Below, piece after piece: positions 14,201-29,100 of a DNA stretch of 64,000 nucleotides. The notes under the pieces were generated by a model, which saw only the letters and a list, made by a program, of their open reading frames with translations, searched no databases and was not told where the DNA came from. This stretch comes from Nephrocerus scutellatus (taxonomy: Eukaryota > Arthropoda > Insecta > Diptera > Pipunculidae). Both the position numbers and the translations under genes were made by a program. Location of the stretch: assembly GCA_947095585.1 (NCBI GenBank), contig OX352766.1, positions 22,186,939-22,250,938 on the forward strand, written 5' to 3'. Numbering within the stretch: position 1 is the first letter of the stretch; the number at the start of each line of letters is the position of its first letter.

Positions 14201-16020
14201 CCTTCTCAATTGCAATATATAACGCACTTATTTCGAAGTTCAATTGTTTCATCAAAGGATTGTTTTAGAATTAAAAATTAAATTAAAATTGAAACTTGGA
14301 GTCATTTCATAAAATTAACTTACAAAATGCATATTATAGAGCTCGTAATTTCTTGACATTCTCAACTGTAATATATAACGCACTTATTTCGAAGTCCAAT
14401 TGTGTCATCAGAGGACTGTTTTAAAATTAAAAATTCATTCAAATTTTCATAAAATGAACTTACAAAATGCATATTATAGAGCTCGTAATTTCTTGCCCTT
14501 CTCAGTTGTAATATATAACTCACTTATTTCGAAGTTCAATTGTTTCATCAAAGGATTGTTTTAGAATTAAAAATTAAATTAAATTTGAAACTTGGAATCA
14601 TTTCATAAAATTAACTTACAAAATGCATATTATAGAGCTCGTAATTTCTTGACCTTCTCAATTGTAATATATAACGCAGTTATTTCGAAGTCCAATTGTG
14701 TCATCAAAGGACTGTTTTAAAATTAAAAATTAAATTAAATTTGAAACTTGGAATCATTTCATAAAATGAACTTACAAAATGCATATTATAGAGCTCGTAA
14801 TTTCTTGACCTTCTCAATTGTAATATATAACGCAGTTATTTCGAAGTCCAATTGTGTCATCAAAGGACTGTTTTAAAATTAAAAATTAAATTAAATTTGA
14901 AACTTGGAATCATTTCATAAAATTAACTTACAAAATGCATATTATAGAGCTCCTAATTTCTTGACCTTCTCAATTGCAATATATAACGCACTTATTTCGA
15001 AGTTCAATTGTTTCATCAAAGGATTGTTTTAGAATTAAAAATTAAATTAAATTTGAATCTTGGAATCATTTCATAAAATTAACTTACAAAATGCATATTA
15101 TAGAGCTCGTAATTTCTTGACATTCTCAACTGTAATATATAACGCACTTATTTCGAAGTCCAATTGTGTCATCAGAGGACTGTTTTAAAATTAAAAATTC
15201 ATTCAAATTTTCATAAAATGAACTTACAAAATGCATATTATAGAGCTCGTAATTTCTTGACCTTCTCAGTTGTAATATATAACTCACTTATTTCGAAGTT
15301 CAATTGTTTCATCAAAGGATTGTTTTAGAATTAAAAATTAAATTAAATTTGAAACTTGGAATCATTTCATAAAATGAACTTACAAAATGCATATTATAGA
15401 GCTCGTAATTTCTTGACCTTCTCAGTTGTAATATATAACTCACTTATTTCGAAGTTCACTTGTTTCATCAAAGGATTGTTTTAGAATTAAAAATTAAATT
15501 AAATTTGAAACATGGAATCATTTCATAAAATTAACTTACAAAATGCATATTATAGAGCTCGTAATTTCTTGACCTTCTCAATTGCAATATATAACGCAGT
15601 TATTTCGAAGTCCAATTGTGTCATCAAAGGACTGTTTTAAAATTAAAAATTAAATTAAATTTGAAACTTGGAATCATTTTATAAAATGAACTTACAAAAT
15701 GCATATTATAGAGCTCGTAATTTCTTGACCTTCTCAATTGCAATATATAACGCACTTATTTCGAAGTTCAATTGTTTCACCAAAGGATTGTTTTAGAATT
15801 AAAAATTAAATTAAATTTGAAACTTGGAATCATTTCATAAAATGAACATACAAAAAGCATATTATAGAGCTCGTAATTTCTTGACCTTCTCAATTGCAAT
15901 ATATAACGCACTTATTTCGAAGTTCAATTGTTTCATCAAAGGATTGTTTTAGAATTAAAAATTAAATTAAAATTGAAACTTGGAGTCATTTCATAAAATT
16001 AACTTACAAAATGCATATTA
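8240..16020. repeat. Satellite domain B: 1372-bp (9-mer) and 1684-bp (11-mer) higher-order repeats
   Basis: The marker CTTGACATTCTCAACTG occurs at 8240, 9004, 9924, 10688, 11296, 12060, 12668, 13432, 14352 and 15116. Spacings are only 608, 764 or 920 bp, equal to 3, 4 or 5 monomers of 156 plus one of 140 bp. Consecutive units are 1684, 1372, 1372, 1684 and about 1670 bp long. 1372 equals 7x156+2x140 and 1684 equals 9x156+2x140. Sequence between corresponding monomers is nearly identical. Confidence 0.9.
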
Positions 16021-19000
16021 TAGAGCTCATAATTTCTTGACTTTCTCATTTGTAATATATAACTCACTTATTTCGAAGTTCAATTGTTTCATCAAAGGAT
16101 TGTTTTAGAATTAAAAATTAAATTAAATTTAAAACTTGGAATCATTTCATAAAATTAACTTACAAAATGCATATTATAGAGCTCGTAATTTCTTGACCTT
16201 CTCAATTGCAATATATAACGCACTTATTTCGAAGTCCAATTGTGTCATCAAAGGACTGTTTTAAAATTAAAAATTAAATTAAATTTGAAACTTGGAATCA
16301 TTTTATAAAATGAACTTACAAAATGCATATTATAGAGCTCGTAATTTCTTGACCTTCTCAGTTGTAATTTATAACTCACTTATTTCGAAGTTCAATTGTT
16401 TCACCAAAGGATTGTTTTAGAATTAAAAATTAAATTAAATTTGAAACTTGGAATCATTTCATAAAATGAACTTACAAAATGCATATTATAGAGCTCGTAA
16501 TTTCTTGACCTTCTCAATTGCAATATATAACGCACTTATTTCGAAGTTCAATTGTTTCATCAAAGGATTGTTTTAGAATTAAAAATTAAATTAAAATTGA
16601 AACTTGGAATCATTTCATAAAATTAACTTACAAAATGCATATTATAGAGCTCATAATTTCTTGACTTTCTCAGTTGTAATATATAACTCACTTATTTCGA
16701 AGTTCAATTGTTTCATCAAAGGATTGTTTTAGAATTAAAAATTAAATTAAATTTAAAACTTGGAATCATTTCATAAAATTAACTTACAAAATGCATATTA
16801 TAGAGCTCGTAATTTCTTGACCTTCTCAATTGCAATATATAACGCACTTATTTCGAAGTCCAATTGTGTCATCAAAGGACTGTTTTAAAATTAAAAATTA
16901 AATTAAATTTGAAACTTGGAATCATTTTATAAAATGAACTTACAAAATGCATATTATAGAGCTCGTAATTTCTTGACCTTCTCAGTTGTAATATATAACT
17001 CACTTATTTCGAAGTTCAATTGTTTCACCAAATGATTGTTTTAGAATTAAAAATTAAATTAAATTTGAAACTTGGAATCATTTCATAAAATGAACTTACA
17101 AAATGCATATTATAGAGCTCATAATTTCTTGACTTTCTCAGTTGTAATATATAACTCACTTATTTCGAAGTTCAATTGTTTCATCAAAGGATTGTTTTAG
17201 AATTAAAAATTAAATTAAATTTAACACTTGGAATCATTTCATAAAATGAACTTACAAAATGCATATTATAGAGCTCGTAATTTCTTGACCTTCTCAATTG
17301 CAATATATAACGCACTTATTTCGAAGTCCAATTGTGTCATCAAAGGACTGTTTTAAAATTAAAAATTAAATTAAATTTGAAACTTGGAATCATTTTAAAA
17401 AGGAACTTACAAAATGCATATTATAGAGCTCGTAATTTCTTGACCTTCTCAATTGCAATATATAACGCACTTATTTCGAAGTTCAATTGTTTCATCAAAG
17501 GATTGTTTTAGAATTAAAAATTAAATTAAAATTGAAACTTGGAATCATTTCATAAAATTAACTTACAAAATGCATATTATAGAGCTCATAATTTCTTGAC
17601 TTTCTCAGTTGTAATATATAACTCACTTATTTCGAATTTCAATTGTTTCATCAAAGGATTGTTTTAGAATTAAAAATTAAATTAAATTTGAAACTTGGAA
17701 TCATTTCATAAAATTAACTTACAAAATGCATATTATAGAGCTCGTAATTTCTTGACCTTCTCAACTGTAATATGTAACGCAATTATTTCTAAGTCCAATT
17801 GTGTCATCAAAGGACTGTTTTAAAATTAAAAATTCAATCAAAGTTGAAACTTGGAACCATTTCATAAAATTAACTTACAAAATGCATATTATAGAGCTCG
17901 TAATTTCTCGACCTTCTTAACTGTAATATGTAACGCAATTATTTCTAAGTCCAATTGTGTCATCAAAGGACTGTTTTTAAATTAAAAATTCAATCAAAGT
18001 TGAAACTTGGAACCATTTCATAAAATTAACTTACAAAATGCATATTATAGAGCTCGTAATTTCTTGACCTTCTCAATTGCAATATATAACGCACTTATTT
18101 CGAAGTCCAATTGTGTCATCAAAGGACTGTTCTAAAATTAAAAATTAAATTAAATTTGAAACTTGGAATCATTTTATAAAATGAACTTACAAAATGCATA
18201 TTATAGAGCTCGTAATTTCTTGACCTTCTCAGTTGTAATGTATAACTCACTTATTTCGAAGTTCAATTGTTTCACCAAAGGATTGTTTTAGAATTAAAAA
18301 TTAAATTAAATTTGAAACTTGGAATCATTTCATAAAATTAACTTACAAAATGCATATTATAGAGCTCGTAATTTCTTGACCTTCTCAACTGTAATATGTA
18401 ACGCAATTATTTCTAAGTCCAATTGTGTCATCAAAGGACTGTTTTAAAATTAAAAATTCAATCAAAGTTGAAACTTGGAACCATTTCATAAAATTAACTT
18501 ACAAAATGCATATTATAGAGCTCGTAATTTCTCGACCTTCTTAACTGTAATATGTAACGCAATTATTTCTAAGTCCAATTGTGTCATCAAAGGACTGTTT
18601 TTAAATTAAAAATTCAATCAAATTTGAAACTTGGAACCATTTCATAAAATTAACTTACAAAATGCATATTATAGAGCTCGTAATTTCTCGACCTTCTTAA
18701 CTGTAATATGTAACGTAATTATTTCTAAGTCCAACTGTGTCCAAAGGACTGTTTTTAAATTAAAAATTCAATCAAATTTGAAACTTGGAATCATTTCATA
18801 AAATTAACTTACAAAATGCATATTATAGAGCTCGTAATTTCTTGACCTTCTCAATTGCAATATATAACGCAGTTATTTCGAAGTCCAATTGTGTCATCAA
18901 AGGACTGTTTTAAAATTAAAAATTAAATTAAATTTGAAACTTGGAATCATTTTATAAAATGAACTTACAAAATGCATATTATAGAGCTCGTAATTTCTTG

Positions 19001-22000
19001 ACCTTCTCAATTGCAATATATAACGCACTTATTTCGAAGTTCAATTGTTTCACCAAAGGATTGTTTTAGAATTAAAAATTAAATTAAATTTGAAACTTGG
19101 AATCATTTCATAAAATGAACATACAAAAAGCATATTATAGAGCTCGTAATTTCTTGACCTTCTCAATTGCAATATATAACGCACTTATTTCGAAGTTCAA
19201 TTGTTTCATCAAAGGATTGTTTTAGAATTAAAAATTAAATTAAAATTGAAACTTGGAGTCATTTCATAAAATTAACTTACAAAATGCATATTATAGAGCT
19301 CGTAATTTCTTGACCTTCTCAATTGCAATATATAACGCACTTATTTCGAAGTCCAATTGTGTCATCAAAGGACTGTTTTAAAATTAAAAATTAAATTAAA
19401 TTTGAAACTTGGAATCATTTTATAAAATGAACTTACAAAATGCATATTATAGAGCTCGTAATTTCTTGACCTTCTCAGTTGTAATTTATAACTCACTTAT
19501 TTCGAAGTTCAATTGTTTCACCAAAGGATTGTTTTAGAATTAAAAATTAAATTAAATTTGAAACTTGGAATCATTTCATAAAATGAACTTACAAAATGCA
19601 TATTATAGAGCTCGTAATTTCTTGACCTTCTCAATTGCAATATATAACGCACTTATTTCGAAGTTCAATTGTTTCATCAAAGGATTGTTTTAGAATTAAA
19701 AATTAAATTAAAATTGAAACTTGGAATCATTTCATAAAATTAACTTACAAAATGCATATTATAGAGCTCATAATTTCTTGACTTTCTCAGTTGTAATATA
19801 TAACTCACTTATTTCGAAGTTCAATTGTTTCATCAAAGGATTGTTTTAGAATTAAAAATTAAATTAAATTTAAAACTTGGAATCATTTCATAAAATTAAC
19901 TTACAAAATGCATATTATAGAGCTCGTAATTTCTTGACCTTCTCAATTGCAATATATAACGCACTTATTTCGAAGTCCAATTGTGTCATCAAAGGACTGT
20001 TTTAAAATTAAAAATTAAATTAAATTTGAAACTTGGAATCATTTTATAAAATGAACTTACAAAATGCATATTATAGAGCTCGTAATTTCTTGACCTTCTC
20101 AGTTGTAATATATAACTCACTTATTTCGAAGTTCAATTGTTTCACCAAAGGATTGTTTTAGAATTAAAAATTAAATTAAATTTGAAACTTGGAATCATTT
20201 CATAAAATGAACTTACAAAATGCATATTATAGAGCTCGTAATTTCTTGACCTTCTCAATTGCAATATATAACGCACTTATTTCGAAGTTCAATTGTTTCA
20301 TCAAAGGATTGTTTTAGAATTAAAAATTAAATTAAAATTGAAACTTGGAATCATTTCATAAAATTAACTTACAAAATGCATATTATAGAGCTCATAATTT
20401 CTTGACTTTCTCAGTTGTAATATATAACTCACTTATTTCGAAGTTCAATTGTTTCATCAAAGGATTGTTTTAGAATTAAAAATTAAATTAAATTTAAAAC
20501 TTGGAATCATTTCATAAAATTAACTTACAAAATGCATATTATAGAGCTCGTAATTTCTTGACCTTCTCAATTGCAATATATAACGCACTTATTTCGAAGT
20601 CCAATTGTGTCATCAAAGGACTGTTTTAAAATTAAAAATTAAATTAAATTTGAAACTTGGAATCATTTTATAAAATGAACTTACAAAATGCATATTATAG
20701 AGCTCGTAATTTCTTGACCTTCTCAGTTGTAATATATAACTCACTTATTTCGAAGTTCAATTGTTTCACCAAATGATTGTTTTAGAATTAAAAATTAAAT
20801 TAAATTTGAAACTTGGAATCATTTCATAAAATGAACTTACAAAATGCATATTATAGAGCTCATAATTTCTTGACTTTCTCAGTTGTAATATATAACTCAC
20901 TTATTTCGAAGTTCAATTGTTTCATCAAAGGATTGTTTTAGAATTAAAAATTAAATTAAATTTAACACTTGGAATCATTTCATAAAATGAACTTACAAAA
21001 TGCATATTATAGAGCTCGTAATTTCTTGACCTTCTCAATTGCAATATATAACGCACTTATTTCGAAGTCCAATTGTGTCATCAAAGGACTGTTTTAAAAT
21101 TAAAAATTAAATTAAATTTGAAACTTGGAATCATTTTAAAAAGGAACTTACAAAATGCATATTATAGAGCTCGTAATTTCTTGACCTTCTCAATTGCAAT
21201 ATATAACGCACTTATTTCGAAGTTCAATTGTTTCATCAAAGGATTGTTTTAGAATTAAAAATTAAATTAAAATTGAAACTTGGAATCATTTCATAAAATT
21301 AACTTACAAAATGCATATTATAGAGCTCATAATTTCTTGACTTTCTCAGTTGTAATATATAACTCACTTATTTCGAATTCCAATTGTTTCATCAAAGGAT
21401 TGTTTTAGAATTAAAAATTAAATTAAATTTGAAACTTGGAATCATTTCATAAAATTAACTTACAAAATGCATATTATAGAGCTCGTAATTTCTTGACCTT
21501 CTCAACTGTAATATGTAACGCAATTATTTCTAAGTCCAATTGTGTCATCAAAGGACTGTTTTAAAATTAAAAATTCAATCAAAGTTGAAACTTGGAACCA
21601 TTTCATAAAATTAACTTACAAAATGCATAATATAGAGCTCGTAATTTCTCGACCTTCTTAACTGTAATATGTAACGCAATTATTTCTAAGTCCAATTGTG
21701 TCATCAAAGGACTGTTTTTAAATTAAAAATTCAATCAAAGTTGAAACTTGGAACCATTTCATAAAATTAACTTACAAAATGCATATTATAGAGCTCGTAA
21801 TTTCTTGACCTTCTCAATTGCAATATATAACGCACTTATTTCGAAGTCCAATTGTGTCATCAAAGGACTGTTCTAAAATTAAAAATTAAATTAAATTTGA
21901 AACTTGGAATCATTTTATAAAATGAACTTACAAAATGCATATTATAGAGCTCGTAATTTCTTGACCTTCTCAGTTGTAATATATAACTCACTTATTTCGA

Positions 22001-22471
22001 AGTTCAATTGTTTCACCAAAGGATTGTTTTAGAATTAAAAATTAAATTAAATTTGAAACTTGGAATCATTTCATAAAATTAACTTACAAAATGCATATTA
22101 TAGAGCTCGTAATTTCTTGACCTTCTCAACTGTAATATGTAACGCAATTATTTCTAAGTCCAATTGTGTCATCAAAGGACTGTTTTAAAATTAAAAATTC
22201 AATCAAAGTTGAAACTTGGAACCATTTCATAAAATTAACTTACAAAATGCATATTATAGAGCTCGTAATTTCTCGACCTTCTTAACTGTAATATGTAACG
22301 CAATTATTTCTAAGTCCAATTGTGTCATCAAAGGACTGTTTTTAAATTAAAAATTCAATCAAATTTGAAACTTGGAACCATTTCATAAAATTAACTTACA
22401 AAATGCATATTATAGAGCTCGTAATTTCTCGACCTTCTTAACTGTAATATGTAACGTAATTATTTCTAAGT
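16021..22471. repeat. Satellite domain C: 3.1-3.7 kb tandem duplication
   Basis: Rare variants recur at a fixed offset: CATTTTAAAAAGGAAC at 17391 and 21132, and CCAACTGTGTCCAAAGG at 18731 and 22472, both 3741 bp apart. GTTGTAATTTATAAC at 16361 and 19478 is 3117 bp apart, so the second copy holds four extra monomers (624 bp). The domain mixes type I monomers with the first type II monomers (from about 17760). Confidence 0.88.
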
Positions 22472-25400
22472 CCAACTGTGTCCAAAGGACTGTTTTTAAA
22501 TTAAAAATTCAATCAAATTTGAAACTTGGAACCATTTCATAAAATTAACTTACAAAATGCATATTATAGAGCTCGTAATTTCTCGACCTTCTTAACTGTA
22601 ATATGTAACGCACTTATTTCGAAGTCCAATTGTGTCATCAAAGGACTGTTTTAGAATTAAAAATTCAATCAAATTTGAAACTTGGAACCATTTCATAAAA
22701 TTAGCTTACAAAATGCATATTATAGAGCTCGTAATTTCTCGACCTTCTTAACTGTAATATGTAACGCATTTATTTCTAAGTTCTATTGTGTCATCAAAGG
22801 ACTATTTTAGAATTAAAAATTCAATCAAATTTGAAACTTGGAACCATTTCATAAAATTAGCTTACAAAATGCATATTATATAGCTCGTAATTTCTTGACC
22901 TTCTTAACTGTAATATGTAACGCAATTATTTCTAAGTCCAATTGTGTCATCAAAGGACTGTTTTTAAATTAAAAATTCAATCAAATTTGAAACTTGGAAC
23001 CATTTCATAAAATTAACTTACAAAATGCATATTATAGAGCTCGTAATTTCTCGACCTTCTTAACTGTAATATGTAACGCACTTATTTCGAAGTCCAATTG
23101 TGTCATCAAAGGACTGTTTTTAAATTAAAAATTCAATCAAAGTTGAAACTTGGAACCATTTCATAAAATTAACTTACAAAATGCATATTATAGAGCTCGT
23201 AATTTCTCGACCTTCTTAACTGTAATATGTAACGCAATTATTTCTAAGTCCAACTGTGTCATCAAAGGACTGTTTTTAAATTAAAAATTCAATCAAATTT
23301 GAAACTTGGAACCATTTCATAAAATAAGCTTACAAAATGCATATTATAGAGCTCGTAATTTCTCGACCTTCTTAACTGTAATATGTAACGCACTTATTTC
23401 GAATTCCAATTGTGTCATCAAAGGACTGTTTTAGAATTAAAAATTCAATCAAATTTGAAACTTGGAACCATTTCATAAAATTAGCTTACAAAATGCATAT
23501 TATAGAGCTCGTAATTTCTCGACCTTCTTAACTGTAATATGTAACGCATTTATTTCTAAGTTCTATTGTGTCATCAAAGGACTGTTTTAGAATTAAAAAT
23601 TCAATCAAATTTGAAACTTGGAACCATTTCATAAAATTAGCTTACAAAATGCATATTATAGAGCTCGTAATTTCTCGACCTTCTTAACTGTAATATGTAA
23701 CGCATTTATTTCTAAGTTCTATTGTGTCATCAAAGGACTGTTTTAGAATTAAAAATTCAATCAAATTTGAAACTTGGAACCATTTCATAAAATTAGCTTA
23801 CAAAATGCATATTATAGAGCTCGTAATTTCTTGACCTTCTTAGCTGTAATATGTAACGCAATTATTTCTAAGTTCTATTGTGTCATCAAAGGATTGTTTT
23901 AGAATTAAAAATTCAATCAAATTTGAAACGTGGAAACATTTCATAAAATTAGCTTACAAAATGCATATTATAGAGCTCCTAATTTCTCGACCTTCTTAAC
24001 TGTAATATGTAACGAATTTATTTCGAAGTCCTATTGTGTCATCAAAGGACTGTTTTAGAATTAAAAATTCAAATTTGAAACTTGGAACCATTTCATAAAA
24101 TTAGCTTACAAAATGCATATTATAGAGCTCGTAGTTTCTCGACCTTCTTAACTGTAATATGTAACGCACTTATTTCGAAGTCCAATTGTGTCATCAAAGG
24201 ACTGTTTTTAAATTAAAAATTCAATCAAAGTTGAAACTTGGAACCATTTCATAAAATTAACTTACAAAATGCATATTATAGAGCTCGTAATTTCTCGACC
24301 TTCTTAACTGTAATATGTAACGCAATTATTTCTAAGTCCAACTGTGTCATCAAAGGACTGTTTTTAAATTAAAAATTCAATCAAATTTGAAACTTGGAAC
24401 CATTTCATAAAATTAACTTACAAAATGCATATTATAGAGCTCGTAATTTCTCGACCTTCTTAACTGTAATATGTAACGTAATTATTTCTAAGTCCAACTG
24501 TGTCCAAAGGACTGTTTTTAAATTAAAAATTCAATCAAATTTGAAACTTGGAACCATTTCATAAAATTAACTTACAAAATGCATATTATAGAGCTCGTAA
24601 TTTCTCGACCTTCTTAACTGTAATATGTAACGCACTTATTTCGAAGTCCAATTGTGTCATCAAAGGACTGTTTTAGAATTAAAAATTCAATCAAATTTGA
24701 AACTTGGAACCATTTCATAAAATTAGCTTACAAAATGCATATTATAGAGCTCGTAATTTCTCGACCTTCTTAACTGTAATATGTAACGCATTTATTTCTA
24801 AGTTCTATTGTGTCATCAAAGGACTATTTTAGAATTAAAAATTCAATCAAATTTGAAACTTGGAACCATTTCATAAAATTAGCTTACAAAATGCATATTA
24901 TATAGCTCGTAATTTCTTGACCTTCTTAACTGTAATATGTAACGCAATTATTTCTAAGTCCAATTGTGTCATCAAAGGACTGTTTTTAAATTAAAAATTC
25001 AATCAAATTTGAAACTTGGAACCATTTCATAAAATTAACTTACAAAATGCATATTATAGAGCTCGTAATTTCTCGACCTTCTTAACTGTAATATGTAACG
25101 CACTTATTTCGAAGTCCAATTGTGTCATCAAAGGACTGTTTTTAAATTAAAAATTCAATCAAAGTTGAAACTTGGAACCATTTCATAAAATTAACTTACA
25201 AAATGCATATTATAGAGCTCGTAATTTCTCGACCTTCTTAACTGTAATATGTAACGCAATTATTTCTAAGTCCAACTGTGTCATCAAAGGACTGTTTTTA
25301 AATTAAAAATTCAATCAAATTTGAAACTTGGAACCATTTCATAAAATAAGCTTACAAAATGCATATTATAGAGCTCGTAATTTCTCGACCTTCTTAACTG

Positions 25401-26152
25401 TAATATGTAACGCACTTATTTCGAATTCCAATTGTGTCATCAAAGGACTGTTTTAGAATTAAAAATTCAATCAAATTTGAAACTTGGAACCATTTCATAA
25501 AATTAGCTTACAAAATGCATATTATAGAGCTCGTAATTTCTCGACCTTCTTAACTGTAATATGTAACGCATTTATTTCTAAGTTCTATTGTGTCATCAAA
25601 GGACTGTTTTAGAATTAAAAATTCAATCAAATTTGAAACTTGGAACCATTTCATAAAATTAGCTTACAAAATGCATATTATAGAGCTCGTAATTTCTCGA
25701 CCTTCTTAACTGTAATATGTAACGCATTTATTTCTAAGTTCTATTGTGTCATCAAAGGACTGTTTTAGAATTAAAAATTCAATCAAATTTGAAACTTGGA
25801 ACCATTTCATAAAATTAGCTTACAAAATGCATATTATAGAGCTCGTAATTTCTTGACCTTCTTAGCTGTAATATGTAACGCAATTATTTCTAAGTTCTAT
25901 TGTGTCATCAAAGGATTGTTTTAGAATTAAAAATTCAATCAAATTTGAAACGTGGAAACATTTCATAAAATTAGCTTACAAAATGCATATTATAGAGCTC
26001 CTAATTTCTCGACCTTCTTAACTGTAATATGTAACGAATTTATTTCGAAGTCCTATTGTGTCATCAAAGGACTGTTTTAGAATTAAAAATTCAAATTTGA
26101 AACTTGGAACCATTTCATAAAATTAGCTTACAAAATGCATATTATAGAGCTC
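22472..26152. repeat. Satellite domain D: 2022-bp (13-monomer) tandem duplication
   Basis: Type II monomers. CCAACTGTGTCCAAAGG at 22472 and 24494, and the rare GTAGTTTCTC variant at 24131 and 26153, are each 2022 bp apart, which is 13 monomers less 6 bp. Other private variants (TTATATAGCTCG, CGAATTCCAATTG, GAAACGTGGAAAC) keep the same offset. Confidence 0.88.
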
Positions 26153-29100
26153 GTAGTTTCTCGACCTTCTTAACTGTAATATGTAACGCATTTATTTCGA
26201 AGTCCTATTGTGTCATCAAAGGACTGTTTTAGAATTAAAAATTCAATCAAATTTGAAACTTGGAACCATTTCATAAAATTAGCTTACAAAATGCATATTA
26301 TAGAGCTCGTAATTTCTCGACCTTCTTAACTGTAATATGTAACGCACTTATTTCGAAGTCCAATTGTGTCATCAAAGGACTGTTTTAGAATTAAAAATTC
26401 AATCAAATTTGAAACTTGGAACCATTTCATAAAATTAGCTTACAAAATGCATATTATAGAGCTCGTAATTTCTCGACCTTCTTAACTGTAATATGTAACG
26501 CATTTATTTCTAAGTTCTATTGTGTCATCAAAGGACTGTTTTAGAATTAAAAATTCAATCAAATTTGAAACGTGGAAACATTTCATAAAATTAGCTTACA
26601 AAATGCATATTATAGAGCTCCTAATTTCTCGACCTTCTTAACTGTAATATGTAACGAATTTATTTCGAAGTCCTATTGTGTCATCAAAGGACTGTTTTAG
26701 AATTAAAAATTCAAATTTGAAACTTGGAACCATTTCATAAAATTAGCTTACAAAAAGCATATTATAGAGCTCGTAGTTTCTCGACCTTCTTAACTGTAAT
26801 ATGTAACGCATTTATTTCGAAGTCCTATTGTGTCATCAAAGGACTGTTTTAGAATTAAAAATTCAATCAAATTTGAAACTTGGAACCATTTCATAAAATT
26901 AGCTTACAAAATGCATATTATAGAGCTCGTAATTTCTCGACCTTCTTAACTGTAATATGTAACGCACTTATTTCGAAGTCCAATTGTGTCATCAAAGGAC
27001 TGTTTTAGAATTAAAAATTCAATCAAATTTGAAACTTGGAACCATTTCATAAAATTAGCTTACAAAATGCATATTATAGAGCTCGTAATTTCTCGACCTT
27101 CTTAACTGTAATATGTAACGCATTTATTTCGAAGTCCTATTGTGTCATCAAAGGACTGTTTTAGAATTAAAAATTCAAATTTGAAACTTGGAACCATTTC
27201 ATAAAATTAGCTTACAAAATGCATATTATAGAGCTCGTAATTTCTCGACCTTCTTAACTGTAATATGTAACGCATTTATTTCTAAGTTCTATTGTGTCAT
27301 CAAAGGACTGTTTTAGAATTAAAAATTCAATCAAATTTGAAACTTGGAACCATTTCATAAAATTAGCTTACAAAATGCATATTATAGAGCTCCTAATTTC
27401 TCGACCTTCTTAACTGTAATATGTAACGCATTTATTTCGAAGTCCAATTGTGTCATCAAAGGACTGTTTTAGAATTAAAAATTCAATCAAATTTGAAACT
27501 TGGAACCATTTCATAAAATTAGCTTACAAAATGCATATTATAGAGCTCGTAATTTCTCGACCTTCTTAACTGTAATATGTAACGCATTTATTTCGAAGTC
27601 CTATTGTGTCATCAAAGGACTGTTTTAGAATTAAAAATTCAAATTTGAAACTTGGAACCATTTCATAAAATTAGCTTACAAAATGCATATAATAGAGCTC
27701 GTAATTTCTCGACCTTCTTAACTGTAATATGTAACGCATTTATTTCGAAGTCCTATTGTGTCATCAAAGGACTGTTTTAGAATTAAAAATTCAAATTTGA
27801 AACTTGGAACCATTTCATAAAATTAGCTTACAAAATGCATATTATAGAGCTCGTAATTTCTTGACCTTCTTAACTGTAATATGTAACGCAATTATTTCTA
27901 AGTTCTATTGTGTCATCAAACTGTTTTAGACTGTTTTAGACTGTTTTAGAATTAAAAATTCAATCAAATTTGAAACTTGGAACCATTTCATAAAATTAGC
28001 TTACAAAATGCATATTATAGAGCTCCTAATTTCTCGACCTTCTTAACTGTAATATGTAACGAATTTATTTCGAAGTCCTATTGTGTCATCAAAGGACTGT
28101 TTTAGAATTAAAAATTCAATCAAATTTGAAACTTGGAACCATTTCATAAAATTAGCTTACAAAATGCATATTATAGAGCTCGTAATTTCTTGACCTTCTT
28201 AACTGTAATATGTAACGCACTTATTTCGAAGTCCAATTGTGTCATCAAAGGACTGTTTTAGAATTAAAAATTCAATCAAATTTGAAACTTGGAACCATTT
28301 CATAAAATTAGCTTACAAAATGCATATTATAGAGCTCGTAATTTCTCGACCTTCTCAGTTGTAATATATAACTCACTTATTTCGAAGTCCAATTGTGTCA
28401 TCAAAGGACTGTTTTAGAATTAAAAATTCAATCAAATTTGAAACTTGGAACCATTTCATAAAATTAACTTACAAAATGCTTATTATTGAGCTCGTAATTT
28501 CTTGACCTTCTCAACTGTAATATGTAACGCACTTATTTCGAAGTCCAATTGTGTCATCAAAGGACTGTTTTAGAATTAAAAATTCAATCAAATTTGAAAC
28601 TTGGAACCATTTCAAAAAATTAGCTTACAAAATGCATATTTTAGAGCTCGTAATTTCTCGACCTTCTTAACTGTAATATGTAACGCACTTATTTCGAAGT
28701 CCAATTGTGTCATCAACGGACTGTTTTAGAATTAAAAATTCAATCAAATTTGAAAATTGGAACCATTTCATAAAATTAACTTACAAAATGCTTATTATAG
28801 AGCTCGTAATTTCTTGACCTTCTCAACTGTAATATGTAACGCAATTATTTCTAAGTCCAATTGTGTCATCAAAGGACTGTTTTAAAATTAAAAATTCAAT
28901 CAAAGCTGAAACTTGGAACCATTTCATAAAATTAGCTTACAAAATGCATATTATAGAGCTCGTAATTTCTCGACCTTCTTAACTGTAATATGTAACGCAC
29001 TTATTTCGAAGTCCAATTGTGTCATCAAAGGACTGTTTTAGAATTAAAAATTCAATCAAATTTGAAACTTGGAACCATTTCATAAAATTAACTTACAAAA

